A DNA stretch of 64,000 nucleotides from contig CAZXOK010000001.1 in the NCBI GenBank assembly GCA_964642175.1, positions 620,001 through 684,000 on the forward strand, read 5' to 3'. Made by a program: the position numbers and the translations under genes. The notes beneath the pieces are model-generated. The model ran no database searches. It saw only the letters and a list, made by a program, of their open reading frames with translations, and was not told the DNA's origin. Position 1 is the stretch's first letter. Every line of letters starts with the position of its first letter. Origin of the DNA: JANQGG01 sp964642175. Its GTDB lineage: Bacteria > Bacteroidota > Chlorobiia > Chlorobiales > Chloroherpetonaceae. Shown one piece after another: positions 44,184 to 52,948 of this stretch.

Positions 44184-47042
44184 ATGAGTTATTTACACAA
44201 GCCGTCTGTTATTGAAAAAGTAGCCGAATCAATAAAAATAATTCCAAACCTTCATCAGGAATCAGAGTCAGAATCGCTGGAAAGTAACGGTACCGAAAAG
44301 GCAAAGTACCCACCTGAAGATCAATGGGACAACTGGGTTGAGCTGGATTCCAAGAGCTGGCCTGAGCAAAAGAAACGCGAGTATATGCTGGTACCGACAT
44401 CCTGTTTCAATTGCGAAGCCGGTTGTGGTCTTCTGGCCTACATTGATAAAGAATCCATGTCGATCAAGAAATTTGTCGGCAATCCTTACCATCCGGCCAG
44501 TCGCGGACGCAATTGTGCCAAGGGACCGGCTACCCTGAACCAGATTCAGGATACCGATCGCATTCTTTATCCCATGAAACGAGTTGGCCCTCGCGGAAGC
44601 GGTAGGTGGGAAAAGGTGAGTTGGGATTCTGTTCTGGACGATATTTCAGCCCGCATCCGAAAAGCCATTCAGGAGAAACGAAATAACGAGGTAGCCTATC
44701 ATGTGGGCCGTCCCGGCCATGAAGGTTTTATGGATTGGGTACTCAAGGCCTGGGGGGTTGATGGCCACAACAGCCACACGAATATCTGCTCTTCGGGGGC
44801 ACGTTTCGGGTATGCCATCTGGCAATTTTTTGATCGCCCCTCACCGGATCACACCAATGCGAAGTTTATTTTGCTGGTAAGCGCTCACCTCGAAGCCGGA
44901 CACTATTTTAATCCACATGCTCAGCGAATTATAGAAGCAAGGACGAAAGGTGCCAAGCTTGCCGTAATGGATCCACGCTTGTCCAACACGGCCAGCATGT
45001 CGGATTACTGGTTGCCAACGTATCCCGGCAGCGAACCGGCCCTGATGCTTTCGATGGCCAAAGTAATTATTGATGAGGGTTTGTATAACAGAGATTACCT
45101 GGAAAACTGGGTGAACTGGAAAGAATATCTTGCCGCGGAATACGCTGATCGTGAGCCGACCTTTGAATCGTTTATCGAGGTTTTAAAAGAAGAATATGCC
45201 GATTACACGCCGGAGTTTGCCGAGCAGGAAAGCGGCGTTCCGGCTGAAACCGTAATCGATGTGGCCCGCCAGATCGGTGAGGCCGGTGAGAGATTTGCCA
45301 CGCATGTCTGGCGCAGTGCCAGCAGCGGCAACCTTGGCGGCTGGGCAGTTTCGCGCACCTTGCATTTTCTGAATGTTCTTACCGGCAGCGTGGGTACAAA
45401 AGGTGGTACGGCGCCAAGCGCATGGAATAAATTCAAACCGACGTTTCATGCCAAACCCGAGCCGCATAAATTCTGGAATCCATTGCATTTTCCGGATGAA
45501 TATCCTTTGGCGCACTACGAACCCAGTTTCCTGTTGCCCCATATGCTCAAAGAAGGTCGTGGGAAAATGGATGTGTATTTCACCCGGGTGTTTAATCCGG
45601 TATGGACGTATCCCGATGGATTTTCCTGGATAGAAGCCCTGGAAGATGAATCCAAAATAGGCATGCATATTGCCTTAACCCCAACCTGGAACGAAACAGC
45701 CTACTTTGCCGACTATGTTCTGCCGATGGGCCACAGTGCTGAACGGCATGATGTTGTCAGTTACGAAACGCATTCCGGTAAATGGCTTGCATTCCGTCAG
45801 CCGGTGTTGCGTGTTGCCCACGAGCGATTGAATAAACCGGTGGAATTTACCTACCAGGCCAATGTGGGTGAGGTTTGGGAAGAAGATGAGTTTTGGCTGG
45901 ATCTGTCGTGGCGAATTGATCCGGACGGCTCAATGGGTATCAGGCAGTTTTTTGAATCGCCATACCGCAAAGGTGAAAAGATCACCATTAACGAGTATTA
46001 TCAATACATGTTTGAGCACATCCCTCAATTGAAAACCGAAGCTGAAAAGCATGGGTTAACACCGCTCGAGTACATGAAAAAATTTGGTGCGTTTGAAATT
46101 GAGAGCCATGTATATAATACCCACAAAAAAAAGCTCTCAGGTGATGCGATGTCTGGTGCAAAGATAAATGAAGACACCAACACCATCTATCAGAATGAGA
46201 AACCGGTTGGTCTGCAAGCTGATGGCAAAGCCTACACTGGATTTCCAACACCTTCGCGCAAGCAGGAGTTCTACTCCAAAACCATGATCGATTGGAAATG
46301 GCCGGAGTATAAAATACCGACCTATATAAAAAGCCATGTTCATCCTGAACAGATCAACCGCCAGAACAACGAGTTTGCCCTGGTGCCAACGTTCCGACTT
46401 CCGGTCCTGATTCACTCACGCTCCGGAAATGCCAAATGGCTGGCTGAAATTGCGCATAGAAATCCACTTTGGATCAATGCGGAAGATGCTGCAGCAATGG
46501 GATTAGAAAATGGCGATCTGGTTCGCGTGAATACCGACATTGGCTACCATATTAACCGTGCCTGGGTAACCGAGTCTATAAGGCCGGGCGTTGTGGCGTG
46601 CTCGCACCACATCGGACGCTGGCGCAGAGACCAGGATCCGCAGGCCAATCGCTGGGCAAACAACACGGTATCTATAGAACGGCAGGGTGATGGTAAATGG
46701 AAAATGAAGGTCACGGAAGGTATTGAACCCTACACCAGTGAGGACCCGGATTCAGAGCGAGTGTTCTGGTCGGATGGTGGTGTACATCAGAATATTACGT
46801 TTCCGGTACATCCCGATCCGATCAGCGGTATGCACTGCTGGCACCAAAAAGTGCGTCTGGAAACAGCCCACGAAGGAGACAGTTATGGCGATGTGTTTGT
46901 AGATACCAACCGCTCGTTTGAAGTTTATAAAGAGTGGCTGGCCATGACCCGCCCGGCTCCGGGCCCGAATGGCCTGCGCCGTCCGCTTTGGCTTAACCGC
47001 CCGTTACGCCCGGCCGAAGAGACCTTTTATATCAAAAAATAA
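44184..47042 (+). CDS. Cytoplasmic molybdopterin oxidoreductase, SoeA-like
   Basis: This 952-residue catalytic subunit belongs to the DMSO-reductase superfamily. The 4Fe-4S site has cysteines C74, C77, C81 and C111 (CFNCEAGCG, then GRNCAKGP), and the molybdenum-ligand cysteine is probably C202 in NICSSGARFG. The C-terminal dinucleotide-binding part ends near 820. No twin-arginine signal is present (start MSYLHKPSVIEK), which fits the cytoplasmic sulfite dehydrogenase SoeA better than periplasmic polysulfide or thiosulfate reductases. It would oxidise sulfite made by sHdr to sulfate. Substrate specificity cannot be proved from sequence. Confidence 0.82.
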   Translation: MSYLHKPSVIEKVAESIKIIPNLHQESESESLESNGTEKAKYPPEDQWDNWVELDSKSWPEQKKREYMLVPTSCFNCEAGCGLLAYIDKESMSIKKFVGNPYHPASRGRNCAKGPATLNQIQDTDRILYPMKRVGPRGSGRWEKVSWDSVLDDISARIRKAIQEKRNNEVAYHVGRPGHEGFMDWVLKAWGVDGHNSHTNICSSGARFGYAIWQFFDRPSPDHTNAKFILLVSAHLEAGHYFNPHAQRIIEARTKGAKLAVMDPRLSNTASMSDYWLPTYPGSEPALMLSMAKVIIDEGLYNRDYLENWVNWKEYLAAEYADREPTFESFIEVLKEEYADYTPEFAEQESGVPAETVIDVARQIGEAGERFATHVWRSASSGNLGGWAVSRTLHFLNVLTGSVGTKGGTAPSAWNKFKPTFHAKPEPHKFWNPLHFPDEYPLAHYEPSFLLPHMLKEGRGKMDVYFTRVFNPVWTYPDGFSWIEALEDESKIGMHIALTPTWNETAYFADYVLPMGHSAERHDVVSYETHSGKWLAFRQPVLRVAHERLNKPVEFTYQANVGEVWEEDEFWLDLSWRIDPDGSMGIRQFFESPYRKGEKITINEYYQYMFEHIPQLKTEAEKHGLTPLEYMKKFGAFEIESHVYNTHKKKLSGDAMSGAKINEDTNTIYQNEKPVGLQADGKAYTGFPTPSRKQEFYSKTMIDWKWPEYKIPTYIKSHVHPEQINRQNNEFALVPTFRLPVLIHSRSGNAKWLAEIAHRNPLWINAEDAAAMGLENGDLVRVNTDIGYHINRAWVTESIRPGVVACSHHIGRWRRDQDPQANRWANNTVSIERQGDGKWKMKVTEGIEPYTSEDPDSERVFWSDGGVHQNITFPVHPDPISGMHCWHQKVRLETAHEGDSYGDVFVDTNRSFEVYKEWLAMTRPAPGPNGLRRPLWLNRPLRPAEETFYIKK

Positions 47043-47135
47043 AGCCAAAATATGGGTGGGTTATAAATAGATCCTATGTAGTGATATTGACTAACTGGAC
47101 TCTTGATACAGGTTAGAGTTTATTCCTTTGGTTAT

Positions 47136-47157
47136 AATGCCTGCAAATGCAGGCATT
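47136..47157 (+). terminator. Probable terminator after the molybdoenzyme gene
   Basis: AATGCCTGC-AAAT-GCAGGCATT is a perfect 9-bp hairpin followed by a T-rich run (TATTTCTTTCT), about 95 bp after the SoeA-like stop. Confidence 0.65.
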
Positions 47158-47298
47158 TATTTCTTTCTGCTTCGGCATCAGATGTCTGATCTATTGTCCC
47201 GCGCAATCAATGAAATCGGGAAACCTGTCTGACATTTGTTTAAGACTATTTAATCTAAAATTTTATCCATGCCACTTGTTTTCTTAGCAAAGTAATTC

Positions 47299-48246
47299 AT
47301 GAAAGACCTTACTCCGGTAAAAATATTAGCGGTTGTATTGATCGTGATAGCAGCATTGTTTTTGCCCGATGTCAGTTTTGGGGCTGAAACTTTGCCAGGT
47401 ACTGGAATGGTATGGTGGATGTGGATTTTAATTCTATTTGTTTTTTCCTTCTTTTTAGGCATTGTAGCCGTTATTGCCGGTGTAGGCGGTGGTGTATTAT
47501 TTGTGCCTATTGTCGGTGGTTTTTTTCCCTTTCATTTGGATTTTGTCAGAGGTGTTGGTTTGTTGGTAGCCCTTGCCGGGGCACTTTCAGCCGGCTCGCC
47601 ATTGCTTAAAAGTGGAATGGCCAATTTAAGACTGGGCCTGCCGATGGCCCTTTTAGGTTCAATCAGTTCAATTTTTGGCGCTTTGGTTGGATTGGCGCTT
47701 CCTGCAGCGGCTGTTCAGGTCGCTTTAGGTATCACCATTTTAGGTATTGTTGTGTTAATGGTGAAATCAAAAAAATCTACCTTACCTCAAGAACAAAATC
47801 CGGATTGTTTTTCCAGGCTTCTTGGAATCTATGGCGGGTATTACGACAGCTATCTAAAACAGGATGTTAATTGGAAAGTCCATAATACAGCTATTGGTGC
47901 TTTTTTATTTTTAATTATCGGTTTTATTGGCGGCATGTTTGGTCTTGGGGCCGGATGGGCCAATGTGCCGGTTTTTAATCTGGTAATGGGCGTGCCGCTT
48001 AAAGTATCGGTTGCCACCAGTGGCTTGGTGCTCTCAATAAACGGCTCAGCAGCATCATGGATTTATATTTTAAAAGGAGCGGTCTTGCCTTTGATTGCTG
48101 TACCTGCTATTACCGGTATGATGGCTGGCTCAAAAATTGGTGCAAAATTACTTCCCAAGTTTGATCCGAAACTGATTCGTAACATTGTTATTGGAATTCT
48201 GGCAATTGCCGGTCTGCGATCGCTATTAAAAGGGATAGGTGTGTAA
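47299..48246 (+). CDS. TauE/SafE-family sulfite/organosulfonate exporter
   Basis: This 315-residue polytopic protein has eight or more hydrophobic segments and two TauE/SafE half motifs: AVIAGVGGGVLFVP and GFIGGMFGLGAGWANVPVF. A signal-like first segment is followed by a short loop. Placed between the sulfite-oxidising genes and the sulfur-transfer genes, it most likely exports sulfite or sulfate from the cytoplasm. It is full length, unlike the half-size paralogue at 15535. Confidence 0.86.
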   Translation: MKDLTPVKILAVVLIVIAALFLPDVSFGAETLPGTGMVWWMWILILFVFSFFLGIVAVIAGVGGGVLFVPIVGGFFPFHLDFVRGVGLLVALAGALSAGSPLLKSGMANLRLGLPMALLGSISSIFGALVGLALPAAAVQVALGITILGIVVLMVKSKKSTLPQEQNPDCFSRLLGIYGGYYDSYLKQDVNWKVHNTAIGAFLFLIIGFIGGMFGLGAGWANVPVFNLVMGVPLKVSVATSGLVLSINGSAASWIYILKGAVLPLIAVPAITGMMAGSKIGAKLLPKFDPKLIRNIVIGILAIAGLRSLLKGIGV

Positions 48247-48247
48247 A

Positions 48248-48685
48248 ATGGAGATGAGCGAAGAAAAAATTGCGGCCTTAGAATCAGCTTCCAGGGAAAT
48301 TGAAACCAGATACGCCACCATATTGGAACGACTATCCAATACCGGGCTTATTTTGGTAGTTCTGGGTTATGTGGTCTATGTCTTTCATCTATTGCCACTT
48401 TCAGTCTCTGTTCAGGATATTGCTGATAACTGGGGTTTAAGTGCCAAAGAACTTGCTGCTAAAAACTTGGCTTATAAAGGTTGGGACTGGATAACTTACC
48501 TTCCCGGTGCTGATGCCCTTTCGCTCTCAAGTATTGCCCTTTTAACACTTACTCCGTGTTTTTGCCTCATGGCTGCGGCTTTGTTGTATATCAAACACAA
48601 AGATAAAGCCTATATTATTATTACACTCTTGCAGCTTTTCGTGCTGGCTGTTGCTGTAAGTGGTTTTTTTGTATCCGGCGAGTAG
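48248..48685 (+). CDS. Small membrane protein adjacent to TauE (DUF1634-like)
   Basis: About 145 residues from ATG 48248, right after the TauE stop; a GTG at 48239 is an alternative. Three hydrophobic helices (approximately 34-52, 92-112, 120-140 from this start) are separated by a soluble loop. Proteins with this topology and position beside TauE are usually in the DUF1634 group; I assign this on topology and context only. It may modulate the exporter. Confidence 0.6.
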   Translation: MEMSEEKIAALESASREIETRYATILERLSNTGLILVVLGYVVYVFHLLPLSVSVQDIADNWGLSAKELAAKNLAYKGWDWITYLPGADALSLSSIALLTLTPCFCLMAAALLYIKHKDKAYIIITLLQLFVLAVAVSGFFVSGE

Positions 48686-48887
48686 CTTTTTAGTTTCTTT
48701 TTTATTGCTTCAGCCTTAAAAAGACATCTAATTCAGAAACAACTTATGCTATGCTAACCCTTGTGGTTACGTGTGAGGCGGAGCCGTTCCCATCTATTGC
48801 CAAAACAGGCAAGTTTTATCCTGATTTGATTTCATTTTTCAGTCTCTACTAAAGAAAAAATCAAAAAAAATATACTTCTCCTGAAGA

Positions 48888-48897
48888 GGGGGGGGGG
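48888..48897 (+). repeat. Poly-G tract (10 G) next to the tusA operator
   Basis: Ten consecutive G residues immediately precede TGTGATACATTTGTGAT. Homopolymer G runs are prone to slippage, so length variation could shift the upstream promoter spacing; an assembly or sequencing artefact is also possible. Confidence 0.7.
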
Positions 48898-48932
48898 TGT
48901 GATACATTTGTGATAATAGGCCCCTATTTTAG
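48898..48932 (+). promoter_or_regulatory. Shared operator/promoter element, copy 2 (tusA operon)
   Basis: TGTGATACATTTGTGAT is identical to copies 1 and 3 over 17 bp. The -10-like TATTTTAG starts 27 bp after the element start, exactly as in the others. The tusA ATG is 115 bp downstream. Confidence 0.72.
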
Positions 48933-49028
48933 ACACAGTGTATGCAATCAATGAGCGTTCAACGAGCTCAGGATTAAAAATCAAATAATTGTTTTAGAAA
49001 TTTTATAACACTAAACCGATAAGAGAAC

Positions 49029-49265
49029 ATGTCTACGATTACAGAAACAAAAGTTTTGGATTGTAAAGGAATGAACTGTCCTTTACCGATACTGAAAACA
49101 AAGAAAGAGATTGATAAAATGGATTCAGGTGAGATTTTAAAAATGGTTTCAACCGATCCGGGGTCTACGAATGATGTTATGGCCTGGGCCAAGAAAACAG
49201 GAAATGTCTTACTTGATAATAGCCAGGATGGAAACGTCTATACTTTCTTCATCCAAAAATCATAA
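49029..49265 (+). CDS. tusA: TusA-family sulfur carrier protein
   Basis: The 78-residue protein has the TusA hallmark CPxP (GMNCPLPIL, C17) preceded by LDCKG and the usual beta-alpha fold. In sulfur oxidisers TusA accepts sulfane sulfur and delivers it to the oxidising complex; in other bacteria it serves tRNA thiolation. The neighbouring dsrE2-like gene and the sHdr locus favour the first role. Confidence 0.92.
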   Translation: MSTITETKVLDCKGMNCPLPILKTKKEIDKMDSGEILKMVSTDPGSTNDVMAWAKKTGNVLLDNSQDGNVYTFFIQKS

Positions 49266-49276
49266 GGAATCAGATC

Positions 49277-49789
49277 ATGAGTGAGACACCAAAAAAAGTT
49301 GCGCTGATCGCTTCTCAGGGAACCCTGGATTGGGCTTACCCGCCTTTTATTCTTGCCTCTGCAGCAGCAGCGATGGATATGGAAGTGGTTGTGTTTTTTA
49401 CATTCTACGGCCTGACATTGCTCAACAAAAAAGTTGAAGCAAAAGTGGCGCCAGCTACCAATCCGGCTATGCCAATGAAAATGCCATTTGGCGGTGAAGG
49501 GTTTCAGAATATCAATTGGTCGATACCGCGTTTTATTTCAGGTAACACACCTGGTTTTAATACCATGGCTACATCTTTAATGAAGAAAACTTTTGAAAAA
49601 AAAGGCGTAGCCACAATTGAAGAACTTCGTGAGATGTGTCAGGAAGTTGGCGTAAAATTTATTGCCTGCCAGATGACTATGGACGTGTTTGGATTTACCA
49701 AAGATGATTTTATTGATGGTGTGGATTTTGGCGGTGCTGCCATGTTCCTTGAGTATGCTTCAGATGCAGATATTCAATTGTTCATTTAA
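49277..49789 (+). CDS. dsrE2: DsrE2-like sulfur-transfer protein
   Basis: This 170-residue protein has the DsrE2 pattern: VALIASQGTLDWAYPPFILASAAAAMDMEVVVFFTFYG-type core and the conserved FIACQMTMDVFG with C131 as the probable sulfur-carrying cysteine. The first 80 residues include one hydrophobic stretch consistent with a partly membrane-associated DsrE2. It follows tusA by 11 bp, the classical tusA-dsrE2 pairing. Confidence 0.86.
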   Translation: MSETPKKVALIASQGTLDWAYPPFILASAAAAMDMEVVVFFTFYGLTLLNKKVEAKVAPATNPAMPMKMPFGGEGFQNINWSIPRFISGNTPGFNTMATSLMKKTFEKKGVATIEELREMCQEVGVKFIACQMTMDVFGFTKDDFIDGVDFGGAAMFLEYASDADIQLFI

Positions 49790-49799
49790 CGGTTCGAAT

Positions 49800-50843
49800 A
49801 TGTTAATTAGGTCTGAGCAAAAAAATCATCATGATGTTCTGATAATTGGAGGCGGCCCGGCAGGTAGCTCAGCAGCCTACGAGTTAGCCAAATCCGGTTG
49901 GGATGTGTTGGTGGTTGATCGACGTAAAGAGATCGGGCGCCCGGTACAATGTGCCGAGTTTGTCCATCGTGCTGGTTTTAAAGGGCCGGAGTCTGTAATT
50001 GCTCAGTCTGTTCATCAGATGATTACCCATTTACCGAATGGTGATATTCATGCCAGCGACTCGCCTGGTTATGTAATCCATCGTGATTTATATGACCAGT
50101 ACCTGTCGTTAAAAGCCAGAACAGCCGGGGCGAACTATGCCATGAAAACCAGTGCCCGGGTGCTTGAAAATGGTAAGTTGTTCTTGCAAAATGGCTCCAC
50201 AAGAACACTGGGATCCAAACTGGTGATTGATGCCTCGGGACCAAAAAAGACGGCAGAGGTGGCACGTGCCATTCAAATGCGTGTACCTCTGAATAAATCT
50301 CTCCGTGATATTCATGTTTGGCTTAGGGAAGATATACCGGGTGGGTATGCCTGGCTCTTTCCTAAACAACATGAAGCAAATTTAGGGTTGGCGGTTACGC
50401 TCCCCCCCCACACCCTAAATTTAAATCAACTGCTTTTAGATGTATTTCAGGATATCAAAAATGAGTTTGCCCTTGGTGAAGAGCCTATCGAGTTTTCAAG
50501 CGGATTGATACCTGTAACCGGCATTACACGTTTAAAACAAGACCGGATTTTATATGCCGGAGATGCCTGTGGGATTACCCATCCGGTTTCGGGTGAGGGG
50601 ATCTACCGTGCTACACTTACCGGAGAATTGGCCGGCAAGGCAGGTTCACAATACCTTTCGAGCCTTGAAGAATCTGACCTGGATGACTATATCGAGCAGG
50701 TGATGGATATTTTTGAACATGCCAATGAGCGAGATCGTGGCAAACGATTTTTATTTGAATCCTTGATCGCCGACACCAACCCGATACAACCTGAAACCTA
50801 CCAACAAATATGGATCGGGTTTAATGACTATTATAAAAACTAA
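49800..50843 (+). CDS. FAD-dependent geranylgeranyl-reductase-family oxidoreductase (LipT-like)
   Basis: About 347 residues from ATG 49800; an upstream in-frame ATG lies inside dsrE2. FAD motifs are DVLIIGGGPAGSSAAYELAKSG, CAEFVHRAGF, a second motif ILYAGDACGITHPVSGEGIY and LVIDASGPKK. This is the geranylgeranyl-reductase/GGR-type fold. A protein of this family (LipT) is known to sit beside the lipoate-assembly genes of sHdr sulfur oxidisers, where it may reduce the lipoyl or radical-SAM cofactors; the assignment here is by fold and context. Confidence 0.72.
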   Translation: MLIRSEQKNHHDVLIIGGGPAGSSAAYELAKSGWDVLVVDRRKEIGRPVQCAEFVHRAGFKGPESVIAQSVHQMITHLPNGDIHASDSPGYVIHRDLYDQYLSLKARTAGANYAMKTSARVLENGKLFLQNGSTRTLGSKLVIDASGPKKTAEVARAIQMRVPLNKSLRDIHVWLREDIPGGYAWLFPKQHEANLGLAVTLPPHTLNLNQLLLDVFQDIKNEFALGEEPIEFSSGLIPVTGITRLKQDRILYAGDACGITHPVSGEGIYRATLTGELAGKAGSQYLSSLEESDLDDYIEQVMDIFEHANERDRGKRFLFESLIADTNPIQPETYQQIWIGFNDYYKN

Positions 50844-50896
50844 ATACCTCAGCAAGACTAAAGAAAACTCCTGAGGTGCATAAAACGAGACGAACT

Positions 50897-52948
50897 ATGA
50901 ATTCAAGTCCGGACTATCTACGTATCAGCCTTGCGGCTGCCATGACTCTAGGCCTGAAAGAAGGCGTATTTCTTCGCAATTCAAAACTCTATTGCCTGAA
51001 CCTGCTTTTAACTTATCCCGGAGGTTGCCGGGCTAGCTGCGCTTATTGCGGCCTGTCGAGAAAAGCAGAAGGTGATAAACTCCCTATTAAAGACGAAAGC
51101 TTTATACGGGTTGAATGGCCGGAGTACCCCACAGAATTGATTATTGAAAAAGCAAACGAATCAAAGATTTTAGAACGTGCCTGCATTAGTACCATCACTC
51201 ATCCGAACAGCAATCAGGATACCCTGCAGGTTCTGAAGATGTTTAAAAAACATTCAACTTTGCCAATCTCAATCCTGTCAAATCCCACTACTTTAAAAGA
51301 GAGTGAGATTCAAAAATTATATGACGAAGGAGCCGATCGCTTTACTGTAGCTATCGACTTGGCAAGGCCCGACTTGTTCGAAGCCTATCGTGGCCGTGGG
51401 ATTAAAGGGCCGCATAATTGGGATCGTTACTGGAAAACATTAGACCAGGCCCGTGAGATTTTTGGTGACGGTAGAATAGGTGTTCACCTCATCAGTGGTA
51501 TGGGTGAAACTGAAAAAGAAATGGTGGGTGTGGTCCAGAAAGTATCCGATATGGGCGGTTCAACCCATTTGTTCAGCTTTAACCCGGAAAAGAACTCGTT
51601 TTTGGAAACGCGTGAGCCTTGCAATGCTGCCCAGTACCGCAGAACTCAGTTGGCGAGGTTTTTAATTGATATGAAATTGTCTGAAGCCTCAAAAATGGAA
51701 TTTTCTGCCGATGGTGAAATTCTAAACTTTGGGCTTGATGATAAGTCGTTAGATGAAATTGTAAATACCGGTGTACCTTTTGAAACCTGTGGCTGCCCCT
51801 CCAAAGACTGCAAGCCTACAGCATGTAACCGGCCATTTGGCGATGGCCCGCCATCGGATATCCGCAGTTATCCTTTTGCTTTAAACAAAGATGATGTGGC
51901 TCATGTTAGGCGTCAGATGGATGGCAAGATCATCCCGAAAGAAATTGAAGATGTTGAACAGTTCGAAGATATTGAGCTGGATGCCAGGCTTTGGAAAAGG
52001 GCTGAAAAAGTTAGAGAAGCGGGTAAAAGAACGGATATTAAATTTTACCTGCCATCGTTTAAAAACTATGCTACATCTGAGATCAGCAATCATTGCCATA
52101 AAAAAAGTTTTCCTTCTGTATCCATTACCGGTACAAAGTGCCAGTTGCAGTGTGAGCATTGTAAAGGAAAACTGCTTTCCAGCATGATTGAGGCAGAAAC
52201 CCCTGAACGATTACTTCAGGTAGCCGGGCATATTGCAATGTCGGGAGGTGAAGGCATGCTGATCAGCGGAGGTTCGGACAAGCAAAACGAGCTGCCCCTG
52301 AAGACGTTTTTACCCACCATTCGGGAAATTCATAAAAGGTTCAACCTGAACCTGGCTGTTCATACCGGGTTGGTAGATGAAGAAACCGCATTTGGGTTAG
52401 AAGACGCAGGTGTTCAAACAGCCATGATTGATATTATTGGCTCGAACAAAACCATTCAGGATATTTATCACCTGGATAAAACTATTGAAGATTTTGAGCT
52501 GTCGCTTCAACGCCTGGCAGCCACCCGGATGAAAATTGCCCCGCATATAGTTATGGGCTTGCATTACGGGCAAATGAGAGGGGAGTATAAAGCCCTGGAG
52601 ATGATTTCGCGCTATCCGGTCCAGTCCCTGATCCTGGTGGTGGTGATGCCTCATTATGCAGCACATCATGATCTATTTACACCACCCTCCCCGGAAGAAA
52701 CCGGGGCATTTATTGCAGAGTGTCGCTCTAAACTACCTGAAACCGAAGTGATTCTGGGTTGCGCGCGTCCCGGTGGTGAGTATAAACAAAAACTGGATTT
52801 GTATGCTGTAGCCTCAGGCATCGACAGCATCGCATTTCCTGCCGATGGTATTATGGAAGTTGCTTCCGAAATGGGTCTTTCACCCGAAGTCAGATATTCT
52901 TGTTGCTCAATGGCCAAAACCGGAGAACAGGTGTATGCCACAAGCTAA
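50897..52948 (+). CDS. Two-domain radical SAM protein, LipS1/LipS2-like fusion
   Basis: About 683 residues from the ATG at 50897 (an in-frame GTG at 50876 is less likely). Two radical-SAM cores are present: CRASCAYC (C44, C48, C51) and CQLQCEHC (C415, C419, C422), each a CX3CX2C site. Between them is a further cysteine cluster (CGCPSKDCKPTACNRPFGDG) of auxiliary-cluster type. LipS1 and LipS2, which jointly insert sulfur into octanoyl chains, are normally two proteins; here they are one chain. I cannot say which half is which. Downstream it overlaps the ligase gene by 14 nt. Confidence 0.75.
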   Translation: MNSSPDYLRISLAAAMTLGLKEGVFLRNSKLYCLNLLLTYPGGCRASCAYCGLSRKAEGDKLPIKDESFIRVEWPEYPTELIIEKANESKILERACISTITHPNSNQDTLQVLKMFKKHSTLPISILSNPTTLKESEIQKLYDEGADRFTVAIDLARPDLFEAYRGRGIKGPHNWDRYWKTLDQAREIFGDGRIGVHLISGMGETEKEMVGVVQKVSDMGGSTHLFSFNPEKNSFLETREPCNAAQYRRTQLARFLIDMKLSEASKMEFSADGEILNFGLDDKSLDEIVNTGVPFETCGCPSKDCKPTACNRPFGDGPPSDIRSYPFALNKDDVAHVRRQMDGKIIPKEIEDVEQFEDIELDARLWKRAEKVREAGKRTDIKFYLPSFKNYATSEISNHCHKKSFPSVSITGTKCQLQCEHCKGKLLSSMIEAETPERLLQVAGHIAMSGGEGMLISGGSDKQNELPLKTFLPTIREIHKRFNLNLAVHTGLVDEETAFGLEDAGVQTAMIDIIGSNKTIQDIYHLDKTIEDFELSLQRLAATRMKIAPHIVMGLHYGQMRGEYKALEMISRYPVQSLILVVVMPHYAAHHDLFTPPSPEETGAFIAECRSKLPETEVILGCARPGGEYKQKLDLYAVASGIDSIAFPADGIMEVASEMGLSPEVRYSCCSMAKTGEQVYATS

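Larger units (their letters stand above)
48686..49028. other. Intergenic region before tusA
   Basis: This 343-bp region has no recognisable gene. It contains a run of ten G (48888-48897) directly abutting copy 2 of the shared promoter element, its TATTTTAG box and a leader of about 95 bp. Confidence 0.65.

Noticed and set aside
44184..47042. Formate dehydrogenase catalytic subunit
   Set aside because: The residue at the expected Mo-ligand site is Cys followed by Ser-Ser-Gly, lacking the Cys/Sec-His pair of formate dehydrogenases, and no Tat signal or formate-specific partner is present.
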